NCBI RefSeq assembly: GCF_014197915.1
Contig: NZ_JACIGK010000012.1
Span: 86,659 to 150,658, forward strand
Direction: 5' to 3'
DNA length: 64,000 nt
Source of the DNA: Roseospira visakhapatnamensis
GTDB taxonomy: Bacteria; Pseudomonadota; Alphaproteobacteria; Rhodospirillales; Rhodospirillaceae
Of this stretch, positions 25,040-32,709 are shown in pieces. The notes beneath the pieces are model-generated. The model did not search any database and was not told the origin of the DNA. It saw nothing but the letters and a program-made list of their open reading frames with translations. The position numbers were made by a program, and so were the translations under genes. Position 1 is the first letter of the stretch. Each line of letters opens with the position of its first letter.

Positions 25040-25873
25040 TCAGGGGCGATCCATGCGACCGCCCTGAAGGCCCCCGGCGGGGCGCGGGCCAGGGCGCGGC
25101 TGCGGCGGCTCGGGCTGCCGCAGGGTCAGGGCGCCATGGTTCAGTTGCAGGCAGGGGTGGGCGAAGCGGCGCACGAGTTGCTCGTTATGGGTGGCGATCA
25201 GGACCGTGGTCCCCAGTTTGTTCAATTCCTCGAACAGATGCAAAAGCCGCATGGCGATGCGGTCGTCGACGTTGCCCGTGGGCTCGTCGGCCAGCAGCAG
25301 GTCGGGGCGGTTGATGACGGCGCGGGCGATGGCCACGCGCTGCTTCTGCCCGCCCGACAGGGTGGACGGCCGCGCCTCCAGGTGGTCGGCCAGCCCCACC
25401 CAGGCCAGCAGTTCGGGCACGTGGCGGCGGATGTCCGGCTCGGGCACGCCGGCCACGCGCAGGGGCAGGGCGACATTGTCCATCGCCGACAGGTGCTCGA
25501 TCAGCCGGAAGTCCTGGAACACCACCCCCAGGCGCCGGCGCAACCGGGGCAGCAGGCGCGTCGGGGCGCGGCTGACGTCATGGCCGAACAGGGTGACCAG
25601 GCCGCGCGTCGGCCGCAAGGACAGGTAGCAAAGGCCCAGCACCGTCGACTTGCCCGCCCCGGAGCCGCCGGTCAGGAAATGGAAGGAGCCGGCCGGCAGG
25701 GTAAAGCTCATGTCGCGGAACACCTCGGGGCCCACGTCGTAGCGCAGGCCGACCCGCTCGAACCGTACCACGGCGGTGTCCTCGGCCCCCGGGGGCCGGT
25801 GGGGCAGGCGCGCGGACTCGTCAGCGATCTCCCAGTCATCGGCCATGCGGTTCCGGTCCGTTCTTGAGGTCAT
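25040..25873 (-). CDS. ftsE: Cell division ATP-binding protein FtsE
   Basis: A 277-residue ABC ATPase. Walker A is GGSGAGKST, the Q-loop is in LGVVFQDFRLIEHLSAMDNV, the signature LSGGQKQRVAIARAV, Walker B LLLADEPTGNVDD, and the H-loop IATHNEQLV. It is longer than the ~220 residues usual for FtsE: about 35 extra residues at the N-terminus (Asp/Glu/Arg-rich) and a Pro/Gly/Arg-rich C-terminal tail of ~25 residues. ATG 25873 is the first start; a Met at residue 10 would shorten the extension. The pairing with ftsX fixes the identity. Confidence 0.93.
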   Translation of the reverse strand: MTSRTDRNRMADDWEIADESARLPHRPPGAEDTAVVRFERVGLRYDVGPEVFRDMSFTLPAGSFHFLTGGSGAGKSTVLGLCYLSLRPTRGLVTLFGHDVSRAPTRLLPRLRRRLGVVFQDFRLIEHLSAMDNVALPLRVAGVPEPDIRRHVPELLAWVGLADHLEARPSTLSGGQKQRVAIARAVINRPDLLLADEPTGNVDDRIAMRLLHLFEELNKLGTTVLIATHNEQLVRRFAHPCLQLNHGALTLRQPEPPQPRPGPRPAGGLQGGRMDRP

Positions 25874-25957
25874 GGTGCCGGGGTCAATGCCTCGACCCCG
25901 TGGTGATCCGGGCGTGGTCGGTCCACGTGCCGCTGCGGTTGTGGTCGACGGCGCGGC

Positions 25958-25986
25958 TTGTGCCCCTTCCCGTCAGGTTCTATAAC
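25958..25986 (+). promoter_or_regulatory. Sigma-70-type promoter of the zinc-ribbon gene
   Basis: TTGTGC (25958-25963) and TATAAC (25981-25986) are 17 bp apart. The start codon follows at 26031, leaving a short leader. The -10 falls in the first copy of a 12-bp tandem repeat. Confidence 0.55.
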
Positions 25987-26000
25987 GAGTTCTATAACGA
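25977..26000. repeat. 12-bp tandem repeat duplicating the -10 element
   Basis: GTTCTATAACGA occurs twice in a row (25977-25988 and 25989-26000), so the TATAAC hexamer is present twice, 12 bp apart. Confidence 0.85.
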
Positions 26001-26030
26001 GCCGAGTGGGTCCCGCCAGTCGACGGCCGC

Positions 26031-27173
26031 ATGAAAATCAACTGTCCCAATTGCGAAACCGGCTTTTCCCTTCCCGACACGGCCCTGGGCCCTCGGGGGC
26101 GCCGCCTGAAGTGCGTGCGCTGCGGTCATGTGTGGCACCAGGAGCCGTCCGGCGAAAACGGCCTGACGGCCGATACGACCGCGTCGGTCGCCGCGTCCCT
26201 GGAGGCCCTGTCGGCCCCGTCCCGCGCCACGCCGGCGCGCGGCCCGCTCTCAAGCCACCTGGAGAGCGACGGCGCCGCGCCCGCGTCCGCCATCGACCCG
26301 ATCGGTCCGCCCGACGAAGACGACCCCCTGGTCGAGCCGCGCGCCGCCGCCGATCCGATGCCGGCGCGCGACGATGCCTTCGATCCGATGCTGGACCCGC
26401 TCACCGACGACATCCCCATGAACAGCGAGCCGGACCGGCCGCGTCGGGGACCGCCGGCCGAGGACGAGGGGCCGGAGCCGGACCTGGACGACATCCTTGC
26501 CCGCCTGGGCGAGCAGGAGCGGGAACGCTCGCGGCGCGGCGACCCCATGGACCCGGAGTCGCTGGACGATGCCTTCGATCTCGACGATGACGCCGAGCGC
26601 GAGGCGCTGCCGGGAATCCTGCGCACCCAGTTGAAGGCACAGCGGCGCGGCTTTCGCCCGCCGTCCTGGGCCTCGGCCGTGATCGTGGTGGTGGTGCTGC
26701 TGGCCGGCATCGCCGGTGGGGCCTACCTGGGGCGGAACACCCTGGTCGGGGTCTGGCCGGCCGCCGAGGCCTGGTACGACGCCGTCGGCATTCCCCTCAC
26801 GCGGCCTGGTCTGGGCCTGTCCCTGGAGCAGGTGGTGCCGACGCGGGAGCTGGTGGACGGCAACGATGTCCTGGTGGTGCGGGGCCTGGTCACCAACGTC
26901 AGCGAGAAGATCCGGCCGGTGCCCGCGTTGCACCTGGAACTGAACGACGATGACGGCGCGCTGGTGCAGCAGATGGTGTCACCGCCCCCGGCGGACAGCC
27001 TGGCGCCGGGCGAGACGGCGCCCTTCCGCATGACCGTGGAAAACCGCCTGCCCGAGGCCACCGTCTTCGAGGTGGGCTTCACGGACCGGCCGCCGGAACC
27101 GGTGATGGCGCCGGCGACCCCTGCCCCGGTATCCGACGGGACCGCCAACGACGCCGCCCCGCCGGCGCAGTGA
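26031..27173 (+). CDS. Zinc-ribbon (MJ0042-type) membrane protein with C-terminal DUF3426-like domain
   Basis: A 380-residue protein. Residues 1-40 form an MJ0042-family zinc ribbon (MKINCPNCETGFSLPDTALG, then KCVRCGHVWHQEP; four Cys in two CxxC knuckles). Residues ~45-205 are acidic, low-complexity and probably disordered. A single membrane helix is at ~212-235 (SAVIVVVVLLAGIAGGAYLG). The exported C-terminal domain (~240-365) is beta-rich (VLVVRGLVTNVSEKIRPVPA) as in DUF3426. It is divergent from ftsE. Function is unknown. It has a clear paralogue at 29548-30300, which lacks the zinc ribbon. Confidence 0.85.
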   Translation: MKINCPNCETGFSLPDTALGPRGRRLKCVRCGHVWHQEPSGENGLTADTTASVAASLEALSAPSRATPARGPLSSHLESDGAAPASAIDPIGPPDEDDPLVEPRAAADPMPARDDAFDPMLDPLTDDIPMNSEPDRPRRGPPAEDEGPEPDLDDILARLGEQERERSRRGDPMDPESLDDAFDLDDDAEREALPGILRTQLKAQRRGFRPPSWASAVIVVVVLLAGIAGGAYLGRNTLVGVWPAAEAWYDAVGIPLTRPGLGLSLEQVVPTRELVDGNDVLVVRGLVTNVSEKIRPVPALHLELNDDDGALVQQMVSPPPADSLAPGETAPFRMTVENRLPEATVFEVGFTDRPPEPVMAPATPAPVSDGTANDAAPPAQ

Positions 27174-27374
27174 CTCAGGCCCGCGACCGCGCCAACGACC
27201 GGCGCCGCGAGAACCCGGTCCCGATCCCGTTTTCGGTGAATCCATACTAATTTTGATGCAATTCCTTTACATCATGCCCATCGTGTGAGCTTCTGCCGGC
27301 GGTGGCCCAGTTCTTGTTGAGGAGATCGACTCCCACTGCGGGTCCCCCCTTCGTCGCCGTGTTGGAGCCCGAGC

Positions 27375-27749
27375 ATGGACCGCGAGGCCGAGGCCACGCC
27401 AGAGATCGCCGATGACGCGGAGCGTCGCGCCCTGTGGACCAGGGCGGGACCGATCGAGGGCATGGACCCGGATATGTATCGGCACGACGATTACGGCAAT
27501 ATCATCAAGTATACGTCATTCAATGACCGGCAGTCCGATTACGGCTGGGAAGCGGATTATTCCTCGGGTCCTGGGCCGACGGCGGTCGGTGGTGACGAGC
27601 CGGTCGCGCGGCCCCTGCACTGGCGGGCGAAAACCGTCACCACCCCACGATCATCCAACAGCCTTTCGGCGTCGGCGGCGCGGACCGCCCGCCACGCAAG
27701 TCGGTCCGGCGACCGACTCGAAGGCCGGCGCAAGGTCGGGCGGCTCTAG
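27375..27749 (+). CDS. Degenerate HNH-like small protein
   Basis: A 124-residue protein; ATG 27375 has GGAG ten bases upstream. The middle, MDPDMYRHDDYGNIIKYTSF then YGWEADYSSGPGP and PVARPLHWRAKTV, follows the layout of a small HNH family (usual form: W/Y-R-x-D-x-x-G ... YGWEIDHI ... GG-D ... N-x-x-PLHW). In that pattern the metal/catalytic His of DHI is replaced by Tyr here and the Asn position is altered, so nuclease activity is doubtful. The C-terminus is Ser/Arg-rich and looks unconserved. The stop is immediately followed by a palindromic repeat. Confidence 0.55.
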   Translation: MDREAEATPEIADDAERRALWTRAGPIEGMDPDMYRHDDYGNIIKYTSFNDRQSDYGWEADYSSGPGPTAVGGDEPVARPLHWRAKTVTTPRSSNSLSASAARTARHASRSGDRLEGRRKVGRL

Positions 27750-27808
27750 TGCACTGATCCAGACAAAAGATGCAGTCCGCATTCTTTTTGTCTGGATCGA
27801 AAGTGCAC
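27749..27808. repeat. Palindromic intergenic repeat, copy B
   Basis: A 60-base near-perfect hairpin: GTGCAC (27749-27754) with GTGCAC (27803-27808), GATCCAGACAAAA (27756-27768) with TTTTGTCTGGATC (27786-27798), and ATGC/GCAT inside. It shares the segment GCACTGATCCAGACAAAAGA with copy A at 14,068, apart from one base. It stands between convergent genes. Confidence 0.8.
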
Positions 27809-27823
27809 GAGAAACAATGTTTT

Positions 27824-27875
27824 GTGCAGCGACGTTTTGCGTTCAAGGGGGAATCCCTTGAATGCGTCGCTGCAC
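27824..27875 (-). terminator. Hairpin abutting the ahcY stop codon
   Basis: GTGCAGCGACG (27824-27834) pairs with CGTCGCTGCAC (27865-27875) over 11 bp, and TTCAAGGG/CCCTTGAA (27842-27849, 27855-27862) pair inside. The hairpin touches the ahcY stop codon and, with the repeat next to it, forms a double hairpin that probably terminates ahcY. Confidence 0.55.
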
Positions 27876-29167
27876 TAGTAGCGATACGTGTCGGGCTTGA
27901 ACGGCCCGGCCGGGGTCACGCCGATGTAGGCGGCCTGCTCGGGGTTCAGCCTGTCCAGGTCCACCCCCAGCTTGGCCAGATGCAGGGCGGCGACCTTCTC
28001 GTCCAGATGCTTGGGCAGCACGTAGACCTGACGCTCGTACTTGTCCGGGTGGGTCCACAGGTCGATCTGCGCCAGCACCTGGTTGGTGAACGACGCGCTC
28101 ATCACGAAGCTCGGGTGGCCGGTGGCGCAGCCCAGGTTCACCAGCCGGCCCTCGGCCAGCAGGATCAGGCGCTTGCCGTCGGGGAAGGCGATCTCGTCCA
28201 CCTGCGGCTTGATGCTCGTCCACTTGTAATTGCGCAGCGCCTCGACCTGGATCTCGCTGTCGAAGTGACCGATGTTGCAGACGATGGCCCGGTCCTTCAT
28301 GGCGCGCATGTGGTCGAGCGTGATCACGTCCACGTTGCCGGTGCAGGTGACGAAGATGTCGCCGCGCGGCGCGGCGCTGTCCATGGTGACCACCTCGTAG
28401 CCTTCCATGGCCGCCTGCAGGGCGCAGATGGGGTCCACCTCGGTGACCAGCACGCGGCAGCCGGCGCTGCGCAGGGATTCGGCCGAGCCCTTGCCGACAT
28501 CGCCATAGCCCGCGACCACGGCCACCTTGCCGGCCATCATCACGTCGGTGGCCCGGCGCACGCCGTCCACCAGACTCTCGCGGCAGCCGTACTTGTTGTC
28601 GAACTTGGACTTGGTGACGCTGTCGTTGACGTTGATGGCCGGGGCCAGCAGCGTTCCCTTCTTGGCCATCTCGTACAGGCGGTGCACGCCGGTGGTGGTC
28701 TCTTCCGAGATGCCGCGCACGTCTTTCATCTGCTCGGCATACTTTTCGTGCAGCACCAGGGTCAGGTCGCCGCCGTCATCCAGCACCATGTTGGGGCGCC
28801 AGCCGTCGGGGCCGAAGATGGTCTGGTCGATGGCCCACCAGAACTCCTCCTCGCTCATGCCCTTCCAGGCGAATACCGGGATGTTGGCGGCGGCGATGGC
28901 GGCGGCGGCGTGGTCCTGGGTGGAGAAGATGTTGCAGGACGACCAGCGCACCTCGGCGCCCAGCGCGAGCAGCGTCTCGATCAGCACCGCCGTCTGGATG
29001 GTCATGTGCAGGCAGCCGGCGATGCGGGCACCCTTGAGCGGCTTGGACGTGCCGAACTCCTCGCGGATGGCCATCAGGCCCGGCATCTCGCTTTCGGCGA
29101 TGGAGATTTCCTTGCGGCCCCAGTCGGCGAGGCTCAGATCCTTGACCTTGTAGTCGGTGAACGTCAT
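27875..29167 (-). CDS. ahcY: S-adenosylhomocysteine hydrolase
   Basis: A 430-residue NAD-dependent enzyme that splits S-adenosylhomocysteine into adenosine and homocysteine, removing the product that inhibits methyltransferases. ATG 29167 follows GGAG. Substrate motifs: [38 protein letters not shown] and [23 protein letters not shown] site [19 protein letters not shown] (~218-236); C-terminal KPDTYRY, which reaches into the neighbouring subunit's NAD site. The proteobacterial ~40-residue insert ([20 protein letters not shown]) is present. No methyltransferase or metH/metF lies beside it; a 20-bp palindrome overlaps its promoter. Confidence 0.96.
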   Translation of the reverse strand: MTFTDYKVKDLSLADWGRKEISIAESEMPGLMAIREEFGTSKPLKGARIAGCLHMTIQTAVLIETLLALGAEVRWSSCNIFSTQDHAAAAIAAANIPVFAWKGMSEEEFWWAIDQTIFGPDGWRPNMVLDDGGDLTLVLHEKYAEQMKDVRGISEETTTGVHRLYEMAKKGTLLAPAINVNDSVTKSKFDNKYGCRESLVDGVRRATDVMMAGKVAVVAGYGDVGKGSAESLRSAGCRVLVTEVDPICALQAAMEGYEVVTMDSAAPRGDIFVTCTGNVDVITLDHMRAMKDRAIVCNIGHFDSEIQVEALRNYKWTSIKPQVDEIAFPDGKRLILLAEGRLVNLGCATGHPSFVMSASFTNQVLAQIDLWTHPDKYERQVYVLPKHLDEKVAALHLAKLGVDLDRLNPEQAAYIGVTPAGPFKPDTYRY

Positions 29168-29285
29168 CGGGAACTCCGGTCGGGAGGAGGGGAACACGGG
29201 CGCCGGGACGCGGGCACGGTCCGGCAAACGCCGGTGGTGCGTGCCGGGCGCCCGAACGGGGGGCACCGCCGTCTGGCTGACCAGC

Positions 29286-29315
29286 AATATAAAGATATCT
29301 TTATATGTTTATCAA
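29286..29315 (-). promoter_or_regulatory. Probable ahcY promoter
   Basis: On the minus strand TTGATA (29315-29310) is followed after 18 bp by TATATT (29291-29286), or after 17 bp by TTATAT. The ahcY start lies about 120 bp downstream. Confidence 0.55.
29287..29306. promoter_or_regulatory. 20-bp perfect palindromic operator in the ahcY promoter
   Basis: ATATAAAGATATCTTTATAT is perfectly self-complementary and covers the -10 element and most of the spacer of the proposed ahcY promoter. In a strongly GC-rich genome a 20-bp AT palindrome is very unlikely by chance. It resembles operators described for ArsR-family regulators of S-adenosylhomocysteine metabolism (SahR); I cannot verify the match. 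It also lies in the upstream region of the gene at 29548. Confidence 0.6.
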
Positions 29316-29547
29316 GAGGGTTCTGGAGAGGGAGCCGAGGCTTTGTCGCGGCCCGTCGAGGCGGCGGCGGACGGGGGCATCACCACCCAAGAGGGCGCGC
29401 CGGCCGTGTTTCGCGATCGCGGGGCGACGTACTATGGTGATGACACGGACCCCAACCTCGCCCGTGCCCGCCGGACCCTGGCTGACCTGACGGGTGGCGA
29501 GACCATGGCGGCGCGGGGGCCACGGATCTGGATGGGGGAGGCGAACG

Positions 29548-30300
29548 GTGGGTCTGGCAAGCGGGGCGTTCGACGCCTGGTCCGGCGGTCCCATGACCGT
29601 CGCGGTGGGGATCGCCATCGGCGTCACTCTGCTGGTCGCCGTGCTCGCGGTGCGTCAGGGGCGCCGGGACTCCGCGCACAGAGTCGCCGTCCGGCGTGAA
29701 CGACCGGGGTTCGAGCGGCCGACGCCGTCCCGACCGGGTCGCGCCGTCCGGCGCATGCGCGAGGGCGGATCGCGTACCTCCTGGCGCTTCGTCGGCGTGT
29801 TGGCCGTGCTGATCGCCGCCGTGACACTGATCAGTGATCACCGGGCGCGCGATAGGCTGCTGGACTGGGCGCCCGTGATGGACGAGTGGGCCGAGGCGCT
29901 GGGGATCCCGCGTCCGGCGCCGGGCCGGGGCCTGACATTGGAGACCGGGGTGCCGACGCGGACGGTGGTGAACGGCACGGACACGCTGGTGGTGGGCGGG
30001 ACCATCGTCAACGCCGGCGACCGGTCCCGTCCGGTGCCCGATCTGCGGCTGGTGCTGAGCAACGACGCCGGCGACACCGTGCGCGAGGTCGTGAGGCCGG
30101 CCCTGATGGAAACCGTGGCCCCCGGCCAGCGGATCCCCTTCCGGATCTCGGTGGGCATCCCGGGGGACATCCCGCGCCCGGACGCGACCACGGTCGCGGT
30201 CACCTTCGTGCGTCGCGGCACGGCCCAGGGTCCGCCGGAGACCGGTCCTCCGGCCGGCGACGGCCCAGGCGCGCGCACCGGCAAACCGACCCGGCCGTGA
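29548..30300 (+). CDS. Single-pass membrane protein paralogous to the zinc-ribbon protein, DUF3426-like
   Basis: A 250-residue protein; GTG 29548 is preceded by GGGGGAGG, which decides the start over a GTG 54 bp upstream. Hydrophobic segments lie at ~17-35 (MTVAVGIAIGVTLLVAVLAV) and ~80-100 (WRFVGVLAVLIAAVTLISDH). The C-terminal ~130 residues (RLLDWAPVMDEWAEALGIP, GLTLETGVPTRTVVNGTDTL, GTIVNAGDRSRPVPDLRLVL) align residue by residue in pattern with the exported domain of the protein at 26031-27173. The zinc ribbon and acidic linker are absent. Function unknown; duplication of the exported domain is evident. Confidence 0.75.
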   Translation: MGLASGAFDAWSGGPMTVAVGIAIGVTLLVAVLAVRQGRRDSAHRVAVRRERPGFERPTPSRPGRAVRRMREGGSRTSWRFVGVLAVLIAAVTLISDHRARDRLLDWAPVMDEWAEALGIPRPAPGRGLTLETGVPTRTVVNGTDTLVVGGTIVNAGDRSRPVPDLRLVLSNDAGDTVREVVRPALMETVAPGQRIPFRISVGIPGDIPRPDATTVAVTFVRRGTAQGPPETGPPAGDGPGARTGKPTRP

Positions 30301-30600
30301 TCCGCCGGCGGCGCCGCATCCGCTGCCTCGCGCGTCCTTGGGGCGTGGCGACCGGTCGGTGATCGCCACCAGGCCCCGAGTCTCCGGCGCGAGTCCCGGA
30401 CTGGGCGCGCGCCCGCCGTGACGGCGGCCGGGGGGGGCCTGAATAAATCACCAGGAATCCGGAAAAGCCCTACTTCTGACGCGAAACCGCCACACTTCGC
30501 TGTTGCGGTATGCCCGCTAATCGCCTGGACGTGATTGGTGCCGCTGTGCTGCATTGCCCACCGTGTCACCACGTCCCCCCTCGCCGGAGCTGTGTCATCC
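30301..30600 (+). other. Intergenic region upstream of opgG
   Basis: No gene is seen in these 300 bases. A short GC-rich inverted repeat (CCGCCG/CGGCGG near 30,415-30,430) may end the preceding gene's transcript. An AT-richer patch follows at 30,440-30,455 (CTGAATAAATCACCAGG). The opgG promoter must lie here, but I find no hexamer pair I would defend. Confidence 0.3.
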
Positions 30601-32196
30601 ATGTTGACTGCCGCACCGCCCTCCGCCTCCGTCACGCGCCGCGCCCTCCTGTCCGGGGCGGCCGGCGTGGCGGGGCTGGCCGCCGCCGGCCTTCCCCCGA
30701 TCCGCCTGGTGCACGCCCAGGATCAGGGTCCCGTCAGCGTGTTCGACACCCTGATCGACAAGGCCGCGCGCCTGGCCGGCGAGGCCTACCAGCCGCCGCC
30801 CGTGACCGTGCCCAAGACCCTGATGGATCTGGACTACGACGACTTCCGGAAGATCCGCTTCCGGCGGGACCAGGCGCTGTGGCGGGGGGAGGTTCCGTTC
30901 GAGCTTCAGATGCTGCACCTGGGGGGGTACCTGCGCTCTCCGGTCTCCGTGTTCTCGACCGAGAACGGCGCCATCACCCCCCTGACCTATCGCCCCGGTC
31001 TGTTCGATTTCAGCGACTCCCGCATCGATCCGGCCGGCTTCGGCGACATCGGCTTCTCGGGCGTGCGCGTCCACTACCCCCTGAACCGCCATGACGTCAT
31101 GGACGATCTGGTGGTGTTCCAGGGGGCCAGTTACTTCCGCGCGCTGTGCGCCGGCAGCGTCTACGGCCTGTCCGCGCGCGGTATCGCGGTGAACACCGCG
31201 CATCACGACGGCGAGGAGTTCCCGGCCTTCACCGAGCTGTACGTGGAGCGACCGGACCCGCTGGCGCGGTCGATCGTCCTTCACGCGCTTCTCGACGGGC
31301 CGTCGGTGACCGGCGCCTACCGGTTCGAGATCACCCCCGGCGCCACGACGCGCACCACGGTCCAGGCACGCCTGTTCGCGCGCCAGCCGGTGCCGCAGCT
31401 GGGCATGGGGGTGCTGACCAGCATGTTCGACTTCGCGCCCATCGACCGCGCGGGTGTCGATGACTTCCGCCCCCGGGTCCACGACTCGCAGGGGCTGTCC
31501 ATCCAGACGGCCACCGGGGAGTGGCTGTGGCGGCCGCTGACGAACCCCGATCGCCTCGCGGTGAATACCTTCAGCCTCCAGGGTCCGAAGGGCTTCGGGC
31601 TCATGCAGCGAATGCGGGCGTTCCCGGAGTACCAGGACCTGGAGGCGAGGTACCACCTGCGGCCCAGCGCCTGGGTGACCCCGCGCGGCGACTGGGGCGC
31701 GGGCGAGGTCGTTCTGGTGGAAATTCCGACTCCCGACGAAACCAACGACAACATTGTCGCGTTCTGGAAACCGGCGCAGCCGTTCGAGCCCGGGCAGCCG
31801 CTGTCCCTGGACTACGACATCGACTGGACCCTCGACGATCCGGACCATGCGCTCGCGTGGTGCCACACCACGCTGGCCGGCCGGTTCGGCGTGGTCGGGG
31901 TGCCGGTCAGCGAGTCCGAGCGACGGCTGGGCCGCAAGTGGGTGATCGACTTCGTCGGCGGCCCGCTGTGCAACCTCCGCGATGCCGGCGTGGTGGAGGT
32001 GGTCGCGTCGGTCGGGGGGGGGCGGATCGAGCCGCCGGTACACACCCTGAATGACCTGTCGGGAGGGGTGCGGGTCTACCTGGACTCGGTCGCCGAGGGC
32101 GACGGGCCGATGAACCTGCGCTGCCATCTCGCCCGGGGGGGGACGCCGGTGTCCGAGACCTGGACGGTCCAGTGGCGGGCGGACACCGCCGCGTGA
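30601..32196 (+). CDS. opgG: Glucan biosynthesis protein G (periplasmic)
   Basis: A 531-residue protein of the MdoG/OpgG family, needed for osmoregulated periplasmic glucans, acting in the periplasm on the backbone made by OpgH. ATG 30601 gives a twin-arginine-like signal (TRRALLSGAAGVAGLAAAGL) with cleavage near VHAQ. The mature protein begins with the family pattern VSVFDTLIDKAARLAGEAYQ and contains FRKIRFRRDQALW, FELQMLHLGGYLRSPVSVF, FVVFQ-type strand VVFQGASYFRALCAGSVYGL, SARGIAVNTAHHDGEEFPAF and a C-terminal Ig-like domain (KWVIDFVGGPL). A Tat-type leader is more typical of the paralogue OpgD, so OpgD is an alternative name. The neighbouring opgH supports the pathway. Confidence 0.88.
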   Translation: MLTAAPPSASVTRRALLSGAAGVAGLAAAGLPPIRLVHAQDQGPVSVFDTLIDKAARLAGEAYQPPPVTVPKTLMDLDYDDFRKIRFRRDQALWRGEVPFELQMLHLGGYLRSPVSVFSTENGAITPLTYRPGLFDFSDSRIDPAGFGDIGFSGVRVHYPLNRHDVMDDLVVFQGASYFRALCAGSVYGLSARGIAVNTAHHDGEEFPAFTELYVERPDPLARSIVLHALLDGPSVTGAYRFEITPGATTRTTVQARLFARQPVPQLGMGVLTSMFDFAPIDRAGVDDFRPRVHDSQGLSIQTATGEWLWRPLTNPDRLAVNTFSLQGPKGFGLMQRMRAFPEYQDLEARYHLRPSAWVTPRGDWGAGEVVLVEIPTPDETNDNIVAFWKPAQPFEPGQPLSLDYDIDWTLDDPDHALAWCHTTLAGRFGVVGVPVSESERRLGRKWVIDFVGGPLCNLRDAGVVEVVASVGGGRIEPPVHTLNDLSGGVRVYLDSVAEGDGPMNLRCHLARGGTPVSETWTVQWRADTAA

Positions 32197-32215
32197 CGAT
32201 GAGGGAGCCAAGCCG

Positions 32216-32662
32216 ATGACCTTGATGTCAAAGCGAAGCCTGGAGGACCTGCTGGCGGACACGGCCCGGTCCTACCTGATCCGCGCCTGCCGGCTGGAGG
32301 ATACGGTCGCGGACGGCGTGGCCCGACAGGCGGCGCATCGGGTCGCGGCCAGCCTCGGTCCGATGTCGATCCAGGATGCCCAGCCGGCCGTGGTCCGGAC
32401 CGCCCGCCAGATGGCGCGGGACCTGCCCGGGCGGCCCAGGCCCGATGCCCGGCCCCTGGTGCCCGAGGCGGACGGACGGCCGATGCGGGAACAGCCGCTG
32501 GATCCCCTGACCCTGGCGGAACTGGGTGACCGCTCCCGCCGGAGCGGGCGCCGGCTGATCGGCCGCCTGCCGACGCTGCTGTCCACGGCCCTGGCGGTTC
32601 CGGCGCTGGGGCTCGCGATGCTGGGGATCTCGTCGGTCACGCCCACGGATCCGCCCGTTTGA
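32216..32662 (+). CDS. Small membrane protein of unknown function inside the opg operon
   Basis: A 148-residue protein with ATG 32216 and a good GAGGGAG ribosome-binding site, 19 bp after opgG. The N-terminal two thirds is charged and helical (SLEDLLADTARSYLIRACRL, VVRTARQMARDLPGRPRPD). One hydrophobic segment near the C-terminus (LPTLLSTALAVPALGLAMLG, ~118-137) should insert in the membrane. It resembles nothing I know of in opgGH operons, which normally have the two genes adjacent. Its last codons lie in a 13-bp tandem repeat that runs past the stop. A role in the OpgG-OpgH complex is a guess from position. Confidence 0.6.
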   Translation: MTLMSKRSLEDLLADTARSYLIRACRLEDTVADGVARQAAHRVAASLGPMSIQDAQPAVVRTARQMARDLPGRPRPDARPLVPEADGRPMREQPLDPLTLAELGDRSRRSGRRLIGRLPTLLSTALAVPALGLAMLGISSVTPTDPPV

Positions 32663-32683
32663 TCCGCCCGTTTGATCCGCCCG
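32648..32683. repeat. 13-bp tandem repeat across the stop codon
   Basis: GATCCGCCCGTTT is repeated about 2.8 times (32648-32660, 32661-32673, 32674-32683). The TGA stop of the small opg-operon gene (32660-32662) sits at the boundary of units one and two. Confidence 0.9.
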
Positions 32684-32709
32684 CCGGATCGCCGCCGACT
32701 GGATAGGCC

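Noticed and set aside
29168..29285. SAH riboswitch upstream of ahcY
   Set aside because: The leader after the proposed promoter is GC-rich with short inverted repeats, but I could not match the conserved SAH-element core.
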